DNA of 33,229 nt from Syntrophobacteraceae bacterium (GTDB lineage: Bacteria; Desulfobacterota; Syntrophobacteria; Syntrophobacterales; Syntrophobacteraceae). The stretch lies in NCBI GenBank assembly GCA_003165235.1, contig PLSV01000120.1:30513-63741 (forward strand). The letters run 5' to 3'. Positions within the stretch are counted from its first letter, which is position 1, and each line of letters opens with the position of its first letter. Under the pieces are notes generated by a model. The model was not told where the DNA came from and made no database searches. It saw only the letters and a list, made by a program, of their open reading frames with translations. Positions 16,913 through 24,836 of the stretch are shown piece after piece. The position numbers and the translations under genes were made by a program.

Positions 16913-17113
16913 CTACACTTTCTCGATCCAACGGCCCAAACGATTCTTGATAACGAGCAGTCGCTTTGGATCAACCTTCCCTATAGAACCGAGCAAAATA
17001 TCGCCACTTACAACAGCCAATCGCGTCACACGGATCAGACTCGTCGTTTTTAGCCCGGATAGAAGAAAATCGGCATCGGCCTCACTGATAATTTCATCAC
17101 AATTCCGGCTCAT
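16913..17113 (-). pseudogene. C-terminal remnant of a PemK/MazF-like toxin
   Basis: The 66 translated residues contain DEIISEADADFLLSGLK followed by TSLIRVTRLAVVSGDILLGS. This resembles the C-terminal half of MazF/PemK-type endoribonuclease toxins. The N-terminal half that should carry the conserved arginine/proline loop is absent. The reading begins at an ATG inside the end of the antitoxin gene, overlapping it by 17 bases, and no alternative frame after the antitoxin stop supplies the missing part. A deletion that joined the antitoxin to the toxin's second half is the simplest explanation. It is probably non-functional. A genuine very small protein cannot be excluded. Confidence 0.55.
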
Positions 17114-17288
17114 CTTCCATGCCTCGAAAGGCAGATTGCAGTGAAAATCTCATCCAGCGCCGGTTTTCTTCTTTCCCAGACTCCCCTGAAGTCTTAGCGA
17201 GAAGGAACTCCACAAAATCCAGAACCTCAGCCTGCAACGGTTCCGGAAGCCGCTGAATACGCTCAACAATTTCTTCAGCAAGAATCAT
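17097..17288 (-). CDS. DUF2281/VapB-type antitoxin, apparently C-terminally shortened
   Basis: A 63-residue protein starting MILAEEIVERIQRLPEPLQAE and continuing VLDFVEFLLAK, typical of DUF2281 antitoxins. The second half reads RRWMRFSLQSAFRGMEDEPEL and then stops. In this family the GMEDE motif is normally followed by a tyrosine/threonine and an acidic-lysine tail that completes the toxin-binding part, so about ten residues seem missing. A strong AGGAGG lies seven bases before the ATG at 17288. The toxin remnant follows with overlap. The protein may still fold and bind its operator, but with no intact toxin it is probably a relic. Confidence 0.6.
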   Translation of the reverse strand: MILAEEIVERIQRLPEPLQAEVLDFVEFLLAKTSGESGKEENRRWMRFSLQSAFRGMEDEPEL

Positions 17289-17707
17289 TCCCCTACCTCC
17301 TGGAGGAAAATGCGTAGCAACCTTTAGAATATATCATCCTTCACTCAACCTCGCTCATGATTCCAGCATCTTCTAATAGAAATGGATCTCATGAGTTCCT
17401 CGGCCGGCCAGGGGAAGATATGAGAAGACCCCGCAACCCGCGAGTGGGACATTCTAAACTTTTATTCAATGAAGCCAGGGAGCATTTTTTCGTACCGGTT
17501 GCGCCCGGCGTTGACACACCCACCGGAGTATGAATCATGGGGGGCCAAACCCCAGACTAATGCTTAAATTTAATGGCGCGTTTAATTTTAATCGGTCCCT
17601 GCAAAGAAAAGTTGTCAAACAGGCCCGATGCATGTCAATAGAAGGCTGATGCTCACCGGTCTTGTCCACGAACTTAAATGAAATGCGGCCGTATGCGGGG
17701 AAGATAG
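17289..17707. other. 419-base gap between the antitoxin and the acyl-CoA ligase
   Basis: No gene was recognised. It contains the antitoxin ribosome-binding site (within the palindrome CCTCC-T-GGAGG at 17296-17306) and the acyl-CoA ligase leader. An AT-rich imperfect inverted repeat around 17565-17592 (TTAAATTTAAT and TTTAATTTTAA) might be a regulatory site, but the match is weak. Confidence 0.35.
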
Positions 17708-19420
17708 ATGGACCGAATCTGGCACAGGAGTTATGACCCGGAGGTCCCGTTCTCACGGGAGTATCCTGAAACGTGCCTGCCCCTGATTCTGAAGCAAAAC
17801 GCCAGGCTCCTTCCCGACAGTATGGCGATCGACTTCTTCGGCGCCAGGCTCAGCTACCGCCAATTATGGGACCATGTGCTCCGGCTGGCGAACGGTCTTA
17901 AGCAGATGGGAGTGGGCGAGGGCACGAAAGTGGCCGTGATGCTCCCGAACACTCCCCAGTGTGTGATAGCCTATTACGCCGTGCTCTGGCTGGGAGCGAT
18001 AGTCATTATGACAAATCCGCTCTACGTGGAACGCGAGCTTTTTCATCAATGGATGGACTCCGACGCAGAAATACTTTTTATTTTGGACCATCTCTATCCG
18101 AAAGCCGAAAAAGTCCTGCCCGAAACGGGAATCCGCACAACCATAGCAACGAGTGTAAAAGACTACCTGCCCTTGCCTCTTCGGTGTCTTTATCCCGTTA
18201 GAGCTTTCTTCAAAAAGCTGTTCACCTCCGTCCCCTACGATGGAACTCATGTCTTCAGCCTAAAAAAGATGATCCATGATAACCGGCCCGATCCGATTCC
18301 CTGTGCTGCGTATCCCGACTCCCTGGCCCTGCTTCAGTACACAGGTGGGACCACCGGCCTCTCCAAGGGCGCGATGCTCACTCACAGAAACATTTTGTCA
18401 AACGTTGTGCAGGTTGCATCATGGTTTCCCGAAATAAACTGCGGCAAGGAACGCTTCCTGTCCGTGCTGCCCTTCTTTCATGCGTTCGGCATGACAGTGG
18501 CTCTCAACCTCGCCATCTACACCGGTTGTGCAATTATTCCAATGCCGCGCTTCGATGCAGACGAACTCATAAAGACCATAAGGAAGAAAAGGCCGACGGT
18601 CTTCCCGGGAGTCCCGGCAATCTACATTGCGTTGATGGCTCATCCGAAAGCAGATTCTTTCGACCTTTCCTCGATCCGGTTCTGCATAACGGGGTCCGCC
18701 CCTATGCCGGTCGAGGTCGTGCGCCAATTCGAACAGAAAACGGGAAGCAAGATCGTGGAGGGGTACGGCCTCTCCGAAGCCAGCCCGGTTACGCACGCAA
18801 ACCCCATCGAGGGGACGCGCAAGCCCGGCTCGATCGGGATCGCACTGCCCGACACTGATTGCCGCATAGTGGATCCGAAAACCGGAACCATCGACATGCC
18901 GACAGGCCAGGTTGGCGAACTGATCGTTCGCGGGCCGCAGGTAATGAAAGGCTACTGGAAAAACGAAAAGGAAACCCTGGAGGCCATTCGGGACGGATGG
19001 CTCTATACCGGCGACCTTGCGACCATGGACAATTCCGGGTATGTGTTCACCGTGGAGCGCAAAAAAGACCTGGTGATATCGGCCGGTTACAACATCTACC
19101 CGCGCGAGATAGAGGAAGTGCTCTTCGAGCACCCCAAGGTGCGCGACGCCGCAGCAATCGGGGTCCCCGATCCGAAAAAGGGGGAGGCGGTGAAAGTTTT
19201 CGTCGTTCCAAAGCAGGGTGAAACCCTCAACCGGCAAGAAATCCTCGACTGGTGCAGAGAAAAGCTGGCGCCATACAAGGTCCCCAAAGAGGTTGAGTTC
19301 CGGGAGTCGCTGCCCAAGACCATTGTGGGCAAGGTGCTTCGGCGGGAGCTGCGAAACTCGGCGCCAACCCGGGATACTGTAGCCAATGATGCCGAAGCGC
19401 CAAGTGATGGCTCGATTTAA
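17708..19420 (+). CDS. fadD: Long-chain fatty-acid--CoA ligase (AMP-forming)
   Basis: A 570-residue ANL-superfamily adenylating enzyme. YTGGTTGLSKGA (phosphate loop, from Tyr211), EGYGLSEASP (about 351-360), YTGDLA (433-438) and the C-terminal PKTIVGKVLRREL with catalytic Lys542 are all present and in order. It activates long-chain fatty acids to acyl-CoA with ATP in the cytoplasm or at the inner membrane. The ATG follows GGGGAAG. Its end overlaps the start of the DUF434 gene by 35 bases, so the two are likely co-transcribed. Together with the ADP-forming synthetase and ETF it supports a fatty-acid-using lifestyle. Chain-length preference cannot be read directly; medium-chain ligase is the main alternative. 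Confidence 0.92.
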   Translation: MDRIWHRSYDPEVPFSREYPETCLPLILKQNARLLPDSMAIDFFGARLSYRQLWDHVLRLANGLKQMGVGEGTKVAVMLPNTPQCVIAYYAVLWLGAIVIMTNPLYVERELFHQWMDSDAEILFILDHLYPKAEKVLPETGIRTTIATSVKDYLPLPLRCLYPVRAFFKKLFTSVPYDGTHVFSLKKMIHDNRPDPIPCAAYPDSLALLQYTGGTTGLSKGAMLTHRNILSNVVQVASWFPEINCGKERFLSVLPFFHAFGMTVALNLAIYTGCAIIPMPRFDADELIKTIRKKRPTVFPGVPAIYIALMAHPKADSFDLSSIRFCITGSAPMPVEVVRQFEQKTGSKIVEGYGLSEASPVTHANPIEGTRKPGSIGIALPDTDCRIVDPKTGTIDMPTGQVGELIVRGPQVMKGYWKNEKETLEAIRDGWLYTGDLATMDNSGYVFTVERKKDLVISAGYNIYPREIEEVLFEHPKVRDAAAIGVPDPKKGEAVKVFVVPKQGETLNRQEILDWCREKLAPYKVPKEVEFRESLPKTIVGKVLRRELRNSAPTRDTVANDAEAPSDGSI

Positions 19421-20168
19421 AGCATTGAAGAACTCGTTAACCCTTGGCTCAAAACGAAAATGGCTCCTGTACCAGGCAGCAGCCGATTTCTTTTTTCTTT
19501 TGAACAAATCCTATCCGAGAACAGCCGCCCTCGATCTTACGGGAAATCGCTATAATTTGGATGCACTGGAACGCATGCTGCTCAGCCGAGGGCTGTTCGG
19601 CCAGCAGGAAGCCATAGCCAGGCGCAAAAAACGGGAAATGGGGTCCGGCTGGCAGCGGGAACTGGTGGTCGTGGACGGCCATAACGTCCAGATCACAATC
19701 GAGAGCTACATAGAAGGCAGGCCGCTGTTCAAAGCAAATGACGGCGCGCTGCGGGACCTTGCCGGTCTGTCCTACCGGTTTCGCATGACCGAGACGAGCA
19801 ATTTGGCCCTTGATATGGCATTCAAGTTTTTCGAGGAATTTCCGCCCGCTAAGGTCCTTTTCCTGTTCGACGAACCAATGAGCCGGAGCGGCGAGCTTGC
19901 CGCCATCTATCGCGAGAGGCTCATCAGGGCGGGGATTTCAGGGGGAGCAAGGGCCACGCCGGTCCCGGAGAGCGAGTTTCCCTTCGACAAGTGCGTTGCC
20001 GCAAGCAGCGATCAGGCCATTATAGATTCTTCCACCCGATGGCTGGACCTCGCCTGCCGCATTATCGAACATTTCGGAGCGCCGCGCATTACGGCAGATT
20101 TTTCCGGGATCTTTTTTGCCGATTCGGCCCAAAGACGCCTGTTCGAAGATGGCGGACCCTTCTGGTAA
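19386..20168 (+). CDS. DUF434-type protein with possible NYN/PIN-like C-terminal domain
   Basis: A 260-residue cytoplasmic protein. The N-terminal half has the DUF434 signature AALDLTGNRYNLDALERML with LLSRG nearby. The second half contains ELVVVDGHNVQITIESYIEG, NDGALRDLAGL and KVLFLFDEPMSRSGELA. The acidic, strand-like VDGHNV motif recalls PIN/NYN nuclease folds, but this is a suggestion from pattern only and no activity is known to me. The start may be 19386 (35-base overlap with fadD) or the ATG at 19407 (14-base overlap); neither has a strong ribosome-binding site, which suggests translational coupling to fadD. Confidence 0.7.
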   Translation: MMPKRQVMARFKALKNSLTLGSKRKWLLYQAAADFFFLLNKSYPRTAALDLTGNRYNLDALERMLLSRGLFGQQEAIARRKKREMGSGWQRELVVVDGHNVQITIESYIEGRPLFKANDGALRDLAGLSYRFRMTETSNLALDMAFKFFEEFPPAKVLFLFDEPMSRSGELAAIYRERLIRAGISGGARATPVPESEFPFDKCVAASSDQAIIDSSTRWLDLACRIIEHFGAPRITADFSGIFFADSAQRRLFEDGGPFW

Positions 20169-20314
20169 GCGGAGTTGGATGCCGGCCGGCGAAGAACCTC
20201 GCAGGGCGTTCCGATTTCCGTTTGTAAAACGAGCCGACCTGTGCTAGCAAAAATGTCCTCGGCACGAGCGCCTGTTACTCCAGGGCATACCGGCAGAAAG
20301 GACCATCGAAGCTC

Positions 20315-21658
20315 ATGGCTGAAATCGCTCCGTTCAGGGGATTGCGCTACAACCAGGAAATGGTTCCCGACCTTGCTCAAGTGGTTGTTCCCCCTTACGA
20401 CGTAATATCACCCGAAGAACAGCGGGTCTTTCACGAAAGAAGTCCATATAATTTTATTCGTTTGGAACTGGGATTGCCGGCGCCTGAAGACTCCAGCGAG
20501 GACAATCCCCATACCAGAGCGGCGGCATGGATCAGGCAATGGAAGCATCAGGGAATTCTGGTGCGCAACCCGAAGCCGTCCATTTACTGCTACGAAGTGG
20601 ACTACAAGAATGGTCCCGAACTCTTAAAAACCCGCAAAGGCTTCATCTGCGCCATGCGGCTCGAGGAATTTTTCTCGGGCAGGGTCCTCCCCCATGAGAA
20701 AACTTTCCAAGCCATAAAAGATGAGCGTCTGGCCCTCATGCTGGCCTGTAATGCGAACCTTAGTCCGGTATTCGCGCTTTATCCCGATTCGAACGAAGAG
20801 ATATACTCCGCCCTTGCCTCCGGGAGACGGGGGGATCCGGTCGTCTCGTTTACGGATTTTGCCGGTATGACTCACAGGATTTGGCCGGTAACGGACACGC
20901 CGGTCCTGCATGAAGTCCGCAAGCTTACGATGGACAAGCCGATTTTTATTGCCGACGGCCACCATCGCTACGAAACAGCGCTGAACTACAGAAACGCGTT
21001 TCGGGAGCGTTACGGCAGCGGGAACCCTCATGCCTCCTTCGAGTTCATAATGGTATACCTTACGGATATGAACGACCCGGGGCTCACCATTTTGCCCACT
21101 CACCGGCTCTTGAGAAATCTCGACGAGTGGGACTGCGGGCTGCTTATGCAAAGAGCTAAAAACTGGTTCCATATCGAGCGTTTTGAGTCCGAAAACGGCG
21201 GAGAACTTAGATGGAAAGAGGCAATCAGGGCTGGAGGCTCGAGGAAGGATACGAGCATCGGTTTCTATTGCAAAGGTGCGGCGTGCGTCTATGTGCTCAC
21301 GGCGAAAAGAGATGTAGTTTCAGCTTTGATCGAGCAGAAAGGGACGCCTGCGCCGCTGAGAACGCTCGATGTCGTCGTGCTTGACCAGGTAGTGCTCCGG
21401 GACCTTCTCGGACTCTCGGACCAGTTCCTCGCAAATGAACGCAATATCAGCTTCATGCATGATTTTGCCGAAGCTCTCGATGCGGTAAAATCCTGTAGAT
21501 TCGACGCGGGCTTTTTCGTAAATCAAACGCGAATCGAACAGGTCCGGGAAGTTGCAAGCGCAGGTCTCATAATGCCTCACAAGTCCACCTACTTTTATCC
21601 GAAGGTAATGTCCGGACTGGTGACAAACCCTCTTTCCCCCGACGAGGAAATTTTTTGA
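20315..21658 (+). CDS. DUF1015 family protein
   Basis: A 447-residue soluble protein recognised as the DUF1015 family. It has PFRGLRYNQE near the N-terminus, VVPPYDVISPEEQ, the invariant-looking IADGHHRYETALNYR around residue 210 and a C-terminal LMPHKSTYFYPK. The family is widespread in anaerobes and thermophiles, and its function is not established. The ADGHHRYE motif could be catalytic or metal-binding. The ATG follows AAAGGA after a 146-base gap from the DUF434 gene. Its stop overlaps the TTG start of the methyltransferase gene, so the two are translationally coupled. Confidence 0.85.
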   Translation: MAEIAPFRGLRYNQEMVPDLAQVVVPPYDVISPEEQRVFHERSPYNFIRLELGLPAPEDSSEDNPHTRAAAWIRQWKHQGILVRNPKPSIYCYEVDYKNGPELLKTRKGFICAMRLEEFFSGRVLPHEKTFQAIKDERLALMLACNANLSPVFALYPDSNEEIYSALASGRRGDPVVSFTDFAGMTHRIWPVTDTPVLHEVRKLTMDKPIFIADGHHRYETALNYRNAFRERYGSGNPHASFEFIMVYLTDMNDPGLTILPTHRLLRNLDEWDCGLLMQRAKNWFHIERFESENGGELRWKEAIRAGGSRKDTSIGFYCKGAACVYVLTAKRDVVSALIEQKGTPAPLRTLDVVVLDQVVLRDLLGLSDQFLANERNISFMHDFAEALDAVKSCRFDAGFFVNQTRIEQVREVASAGLIMPHKSTYFYPKVMSGLVTNPLSPDEEIF

Positions 21659-22404
21659 CGTCGAAGACCCTGCAAGAGAAACGGCCGCAAACCAGTGACG
21701 CCCTTTTTGGCGGAAGGCTAATCGTACGCCAGGAACAAAAAGGTTACCGTTTTTCGCTTGATGCGGTCCTGCTGGCCGGCCTTACCAGTATAAGGAAAGA
21801 GGACCGCGTGATAGACCTCGGGGCCGGCTGCGGCGTGATACCGCTCGTACTGGCTTATCGGACAAGGACAGAGCGTAAAATTGCGGGAGTGGAGATTCAG
21901 CCGGAGCTTGCCAAGCTTGCAAAGAAAAACGTCAATGAAAATGGTTTTAGCGAACGCATAGAGATTCACCAGATGGATTTTCGTGAGATTTCATCCGCGT
22001 TCAAGGCTGGCAGCTTTGATCTGGCCCTCAGCAATCCCCCCTACAGAAAGCCAGGCACGGGCCGCATAAACCTCGACACGCAAAAAGCCATTGCGCGCCA
22101 CGAACTCACTGCTACAATAGCCGACGTGTTCGAGGCTGCGCGGTATCTGCTCAGGGTGGGGGGGCGAGTTGCCCTTGTCTATCCCGCCACCCGGCTTGCA
22201 AACTTGCTGCGCTCTGCTCTCGACCACGGTTTCAGCCCGAAACGGCTGACGATCGTCTACCCGCATCCACACGGTTCGAGCCGGCTTGTCCATCTTGAAT
22301 GCCGCAAAAGCGGGGGGGAAGGCCTCAAAGTCGAAAAGCCTTTTTACATTTACGGCGAAAACGGACACTATTCGGCCGCCATGCAGGAGCTTTATAACGA
22401 TTGA
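21655..22404 (+). CDS. TrmN6/YfiC-like SAM-dependent N6-adenine methyltransferase
   Basis: A 249-residue Rossmann-fold methyltransferase. It starts with the substrate-recognition lead QEQKGYRFSLDAVLLAGL. It then has the SAM motif VIDLGAGCGVIPLVLAYR, the acidic GVEIQPELAKLAKKN and the catalytic LALSNPPYRKPGTGR (NPPY, typical of N6-adenine enzymes). The closest known activity is methylation of adenine 37 in tRNA1(Val); the exact RNA target is inferred. Translation starts at TTG 21655 within a TTGA overlap with the DUF1015 stop, six bases after GAGGAA. The ModE-type gene follows immediately. Confidence 0.82.
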   Translation: MTSKTLQEKRPQTSDALFGGRLIVRQEQKGYRFSLDAVLLAGLTSIRKEDRVIDLGAGCGVIPLVLAYRTRTERKIAGVEIQPELAKLAKKNVNENGFSERIEIHQMDFREISSAFKAGSFDLALSNPPYRKPGTGRINLDTQKAIARHELTATIADVFEAARYLLRVGGRVALVYPATRLANLLRSALDHGFSPKRLTIVYPHPHGSSRLVHLECRKSGGEGLKVEKPFYIYGENGHYSAAMQELYND

Positions 22405-22436
22405 GCTTTCAAGAAAGGAAGGCTTCATACCAAAAA

Positions 22437-22808
22437 ATGCCAAATCCTCCGAATCTTTCCGTGAAATCCAAAGTCTGGATCGAAGACGAAAAAGGCCAGG
22501 TGATTTTCGGGACGGGCCGCCTGTATATCTTGCAGGCGGTTTCCAGACACGGCTCTATCCACGCGGCTGCCCAAGAACTTCAAATGAGCTACCGCGCCGT
22601 TTGGGGAAAAGTGCGGGCCACCGAAAAAAGACTGGGACAAGACCTTCTTGACAGAAAAACCGGAGGGATCCGGGGAGGCGGCTCCAAACTAACCCCCTTC
22701 GCTATAGAAATCATAGAAAGATTTGAAAAGCTCAATGACCTCACAAGGGCTTCCGCCGATGAGCTTTTCCGGGACCTGTTCTTTTCCGGATCAAAAGAGG
22801 AAAAATGA
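22437..22808 (+). CDS. ModE-type molybdate/tungstate-responsive regulator (DNA-binding domain only)
   Basis: A 123-residue protein consisting of the LysR-like winged HTH of ModE. It has GTGRLYILQAVSRHGSIHAA, AQELQMSYRAVWGKVRA and the LLDRKTGGIRGGGSKLT wing. The C-terminal oxyanion-binding TOBE (Mop) domains of classical ModE are missing, as in many short ModE-like proteins, so metal sensing may use another mode. The start is taken as ATG 22437; a TTG at 22401 would overlap the upstream gene and add 12 residues. It is convergent with tupA, and an excellent ModE box lies between them (22886-22909). Co-occurrence with tungstate uptake supports a role in Mo/W homeostasis. Confidence 0.85.
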   Translation: MPNPPNLSVKSKVWIEDEKGQVIFGTGRLYILQAVSRHGSIHAAAQELQMSYRAVWGKVRATEKRLGQDLLDRKTGGIRGGGSKLTPFAIEIIERFEKLNDLTRASADELFRDLFFSGSKEEK

Positions 22809-22836
22809 AAAACCGGGCTCCACAACGAAGACCCGG
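22801..22836 (-). terminator. Intrinsic terminator on the minus strand at the modE 3' end
   Basis: CCGGG (22813-22817) pairs with CCCGG (22832-22836), extended by TC/GA past one bulge. On the minus strand the hairpin is followed by TTTTTCATTTTT (22801-22812). It can end tupA transcripts or a short RNA started at 22868-22896. On the plus strand there is no T-tract. Confidence 0.65.
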
Positions 22837-22861
22837 CCTTGTATAGGGGATAAAACTTACA
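22804..22861 (-). ncRNA. Hypothetical ~58-nt RNA from the ModE-box promoter
   Basis: A transcript started by the predicted promoter at 22868-22896 would begin near 22861 and end at the minus-strand terminator at 22801-22836. The result would be a very short RNA that is almost entirely leader plus terminator hairpin. No reading frame of note lies in it. It is deduced only from the spacing of the two signals; the terminator may simply serve tupA. Confidence 0.2.
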
Positions 22862-22867
22862 GTCGGT

Positions 22868-22896
22868 TCAATACTGCAAAAATATCGTTATGTCAA
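22868..22896 (-). promoter_or_regulatory. Possible minus-strand promoter overlapping the ModE box
   Basis: A perfect -35 TTGACA (22891-22896) is 17 bases from TATTGA (22868-22873), a weak -10. The -35 sits inside the ModE box, so bound ModE would block it. It points toward the minus-strand terminator at 22801-22836 and the antisense strand of modE. Confidence 0.35.
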
Positions 22897-22909
22897 GAAA
22901 TACATAACG
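22886..22909. promoter_or_regulatory. ModE operator (ModE box)
   Basis: CGTTATGT (22886-22893) and ACATAACG (22902-22909) are perfect 8-base inverted arms with an 8-base spacer. They follow the known ModE box layout of CGTTATAT/ACATAACG-like arms in molybdate operons. It lies next to a ModE-type gene and a tungstate-binding protein gene, but between their 3' ends rather than at their promoters. Confidence 0.75.
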
Positions 22910-22947
22910 AACTACTAATCAAAAACAAACGCGATACACACAACCAC

Positions 22948-22981
22948 CTTCCGGCAGTCCTGCCATTTTGCGAACCGGAAG
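22948..22981. other. 7-base-stem hairpin in the tupA 3' flank
   Basis: CTTCCGG (22948-22954) pairs with CCGGAAG (22975-22981) across 20 bases. It follows the tupA stop by 15 bases on the minus strand. No T-tract follows, so it is more likely a 3'-end stabiliser than a terminator. Confidence 0.35.
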
Positions 22982-22995
22982 TCACACGGTCCCCA

Positions 22996-23832
22996 TCACA
23001 TCTGCTTGCCTGCATCAGGGGAAAAAAGCGGTTGCCCGAATTTGTCCTTCCCGAAATCGCCTATAAGCTTCTGGGTCTCCTGGGAAGTCATAAAATCGAC
23101 GAAGGCTTTGGCGCCATCGGCGTTGACTTTGCCGAATTTTTCCGGGTTCACTTCCATGACGTGATAGATATTGAGAAGCGACGGGTCTCCTTCACAGAGT
23201 ACATGGAGCCTTATGTTATGCTTTTGCGCGAGGTATGTTCCTCGGTCGCTCAGGGTATAGCCTTTCTTCTCCGATGCCATAAAGAGGGTGGCGCCCATCC
23301 CCTGCCCTGATTCCACGTACCATTTGGCCCCTTTTGGATTCAGCCCGGTTTCTTTCCAGAGCTTAAGCTCCATCTTATTAGTCCCTGAATCGTCGCCTCT
23401 CGAGATGAAAAAAGCCTCGCTCCCAAAAATTGCCTTTAACGCATCGGCGGCGCTTTTCCCTTTAATCTTCGCAGGATCTTCCGGCGAACCTGCGATGATG
23501 AAATCGTTATGCATCACAAGCCGGTAATTTCGGACAACCTCCGATTCAACCAGCTTCTTTTCAGCCTCCGCAGCGTGGGCCAACAAGACGTCCGCTTCAC
23601 CCTTCTCGCCCATTGCCAGCGCCTGGCCGGTACCGACCGCAATTGTCTTTACCCTGTAGGCTGTCTTCTTTTCAAATATCGGCACAAGATAATCCAAGAG
23701 TCCCGAATCAACGGTCGAGGTGGTTGTGGCCAGAATCACATCTTTGGTCTTTTGTGTCTGCGCGAGGCCCTCACCCGTGGCAAAGAGGATGCAAACACAG
23801 ACTATCAGGCACAAAACAGGATATCGTATCAT
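22996..23832 (-). CDS. tupA: Tungstate ABC transporter substrate-binding protein (TupA-like)
   Basis: A 278-residue periplasmic binding protein with an N-terminal signal peptide (about residues 1-25, cut near GLAQ). TTTSTVDSGLLD (36-47) and SRGDDSGTNK (144-153) are the hallmark oxyanion-binding segments of TupA-type tungstate-binding proteins. It captures tungstate for import, supplying tungsten formate dehydrogenases and aldehyde oxidoreductases. The ribosome-binding site is weak. It lies 70 bases after porB on the same strand. The usual tupB permease and tupC ATPase genes are not adjacent. It converges with a ModE-type gene, and a ModE box lies downstream of its stop. Molybdate as an alternative ligand cannot be excluded. 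Confidence 0.9.
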   Translation of the reverse strand: MIRYPVLCLIVCVCILFATGEGLAQTQKTKDVILATTTSTVDSGLLDYLVPIFEKKTAYRVKTIAVGTGQALAMGEKGEADVLLAHAAEAEKKLVESEVVRNYRLVMHNDFIIAGSPEDPAKIKGKSAADALKAIFGSEAFFISRGDDSGTNKMELKLWKETGLNPKGAKWYVESGQGMGATLFMASEKKGYTLSDRGTYLAQKHNIRLHVLCEGDPSLLNIYHVMEVNPEKFGKVNADGAKAFVDFMTSQETQKLIGDFGKDKFGQPLFSPDAGKQM

Positions 23833-23902
23833 GAGTTGAGGACTTTCTGAGCATTTGGCTCCCAGGAACCAATGAAATCAACGCCGTGGACAAAAACCAG
23901 GG

Positions 23903-24808
23903 TTAAAACCCTGCTCTCTTCAACAGCGCCTGCCACTTGTCATCCACTTTTCTTTGAAACTCGGTCACCTGTTCCGAAGTGATTTTTTTGAAACGGCCCT
24001 GGAGAGCTATGTACTCATCAACCGGCTTCTTTCTGCCGCTTCTGGCGATGCTCAGGCTCTTGCCTGTGAGTTTAAGACGGCCCTTTTCTATCTCATAGAG
24101 CGGGAAGACACAGGATTCGACCATCATACGCCCGATTTTCACGGTATCTTTGGTAGGATACCACCATCCGGTCGGACAAGGCGCTGACAGGTGAAAAAAT
24201 CTGGTCCCCTCGATGTCTCGACCCTTAAGGAATTTATCGTAAACGTCACCCGGATAGGAGGAGGAAACAGTAGCGAGGTAGGGAATGCCGTGGGCATCCA
24301 TTATCTGCATGAAGTCTTTCTTGGGTTGCCTTTTGGGCACGATTGGCGTCGTAGTGGTCAAGGCCCCCGCCGGAGTTGCGCTGGAGCGCTGAACGCCCGT
24401 ATTCATGTAGGCTTCGTTGTCATAGCATACATAGATAAAATTATCGCCTCGCTCGGCAGCGCCGCTCAGGGACTGAATTCCCATGTCGAAAGTCCCCCCG
24501 TCTCCGGCAACTGCCAGGACGTTCCAGTCATCACGGCCTGTGGCCTTGAGACCGGCTGCCAATCCAGAGGCGGTGGACGCTGTGCTGGCGAACGTCGTGT
24601 TGACAGTGGTCGCCAAGATCGGCGTCTTAGGGTAGATGCCGTGCAGAATGGTTATGCAGCAGGCGGGTATGCAAATGATTGTTTTTTGCCCCAGCGCCTT
24701 CAACATAAACCGGTATGCAATGTTAACTCCGCAACCGGCGCAGAGCCGGTTGCCCGGAAGGATATATTCTTTTTCAGGGTACTCGAGAATGGCTGTTCGC
24801 GCAGACAT
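23903..24808 (-). CDS. porB: Pyruvate:ferredoxin oxidoreductase beta subunit (TPP-binding)
   Basis: A 301-residue subunit of a 2-oxoacid:ferredoxin oxidoreductase. The TPP/Mg site is GDGGTFDMG (102-110) with the following NEAYMNTGVQRS (131-142). The N-terminal CAGC (Cys23 and Cys26) plus later cysteines match the [4Fe-4S] cluster ligands of PorB. It decarboxylates the oxoacid and transfers electrons to ferredoxin with PorA; the cytoplasmic enzyme also makes acetyl-CoA reversibly. The ATG at 24808 lies 28 bases after the porA stop. The combination of GVQRSSATPAGA and TPTKD-like C-terminal features favours pyruvate over 2-oxoglutarate, which is a family-level inference. Confidence 0.92.
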   Translation of the reverse strand: MSARTAILEYPEKEYILPGNRLCAGCGVNIAYRFMLKALGQKTIICIPACCITILHGIYPKTPILATTVNTTFASTASTASGLAAGLKATGRDDWNVLAVAGDGGTFDMGIQSLSGAAERGDNFIYVCYDNEAYMNTGVQRSSATPAGALTTTTPIVPKRQPKKDFMQIMDAHGIPYLATVSSSYPGDVYDKFLKGRDIEGTRFFHLSAPCPTGWWYPTKDTVKIGRMMVESCVFPLYEIEKGRLKLTGKSLSIARSGRKKPVDEYIALQGRFKKITSEQVTEFQRKVDDKWQALLKRAGF

Positions 24809-24836
24809 GGCCGATTATCTTTCTTTTTTTGATATT

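Noticed and set aside
18419..19507. Long 362-codon open frame antisense to the acyl-CoA ligase
   Set aside because: The sense strand carries every adenylation motif in order, and the antisense product has no recognisable domain.
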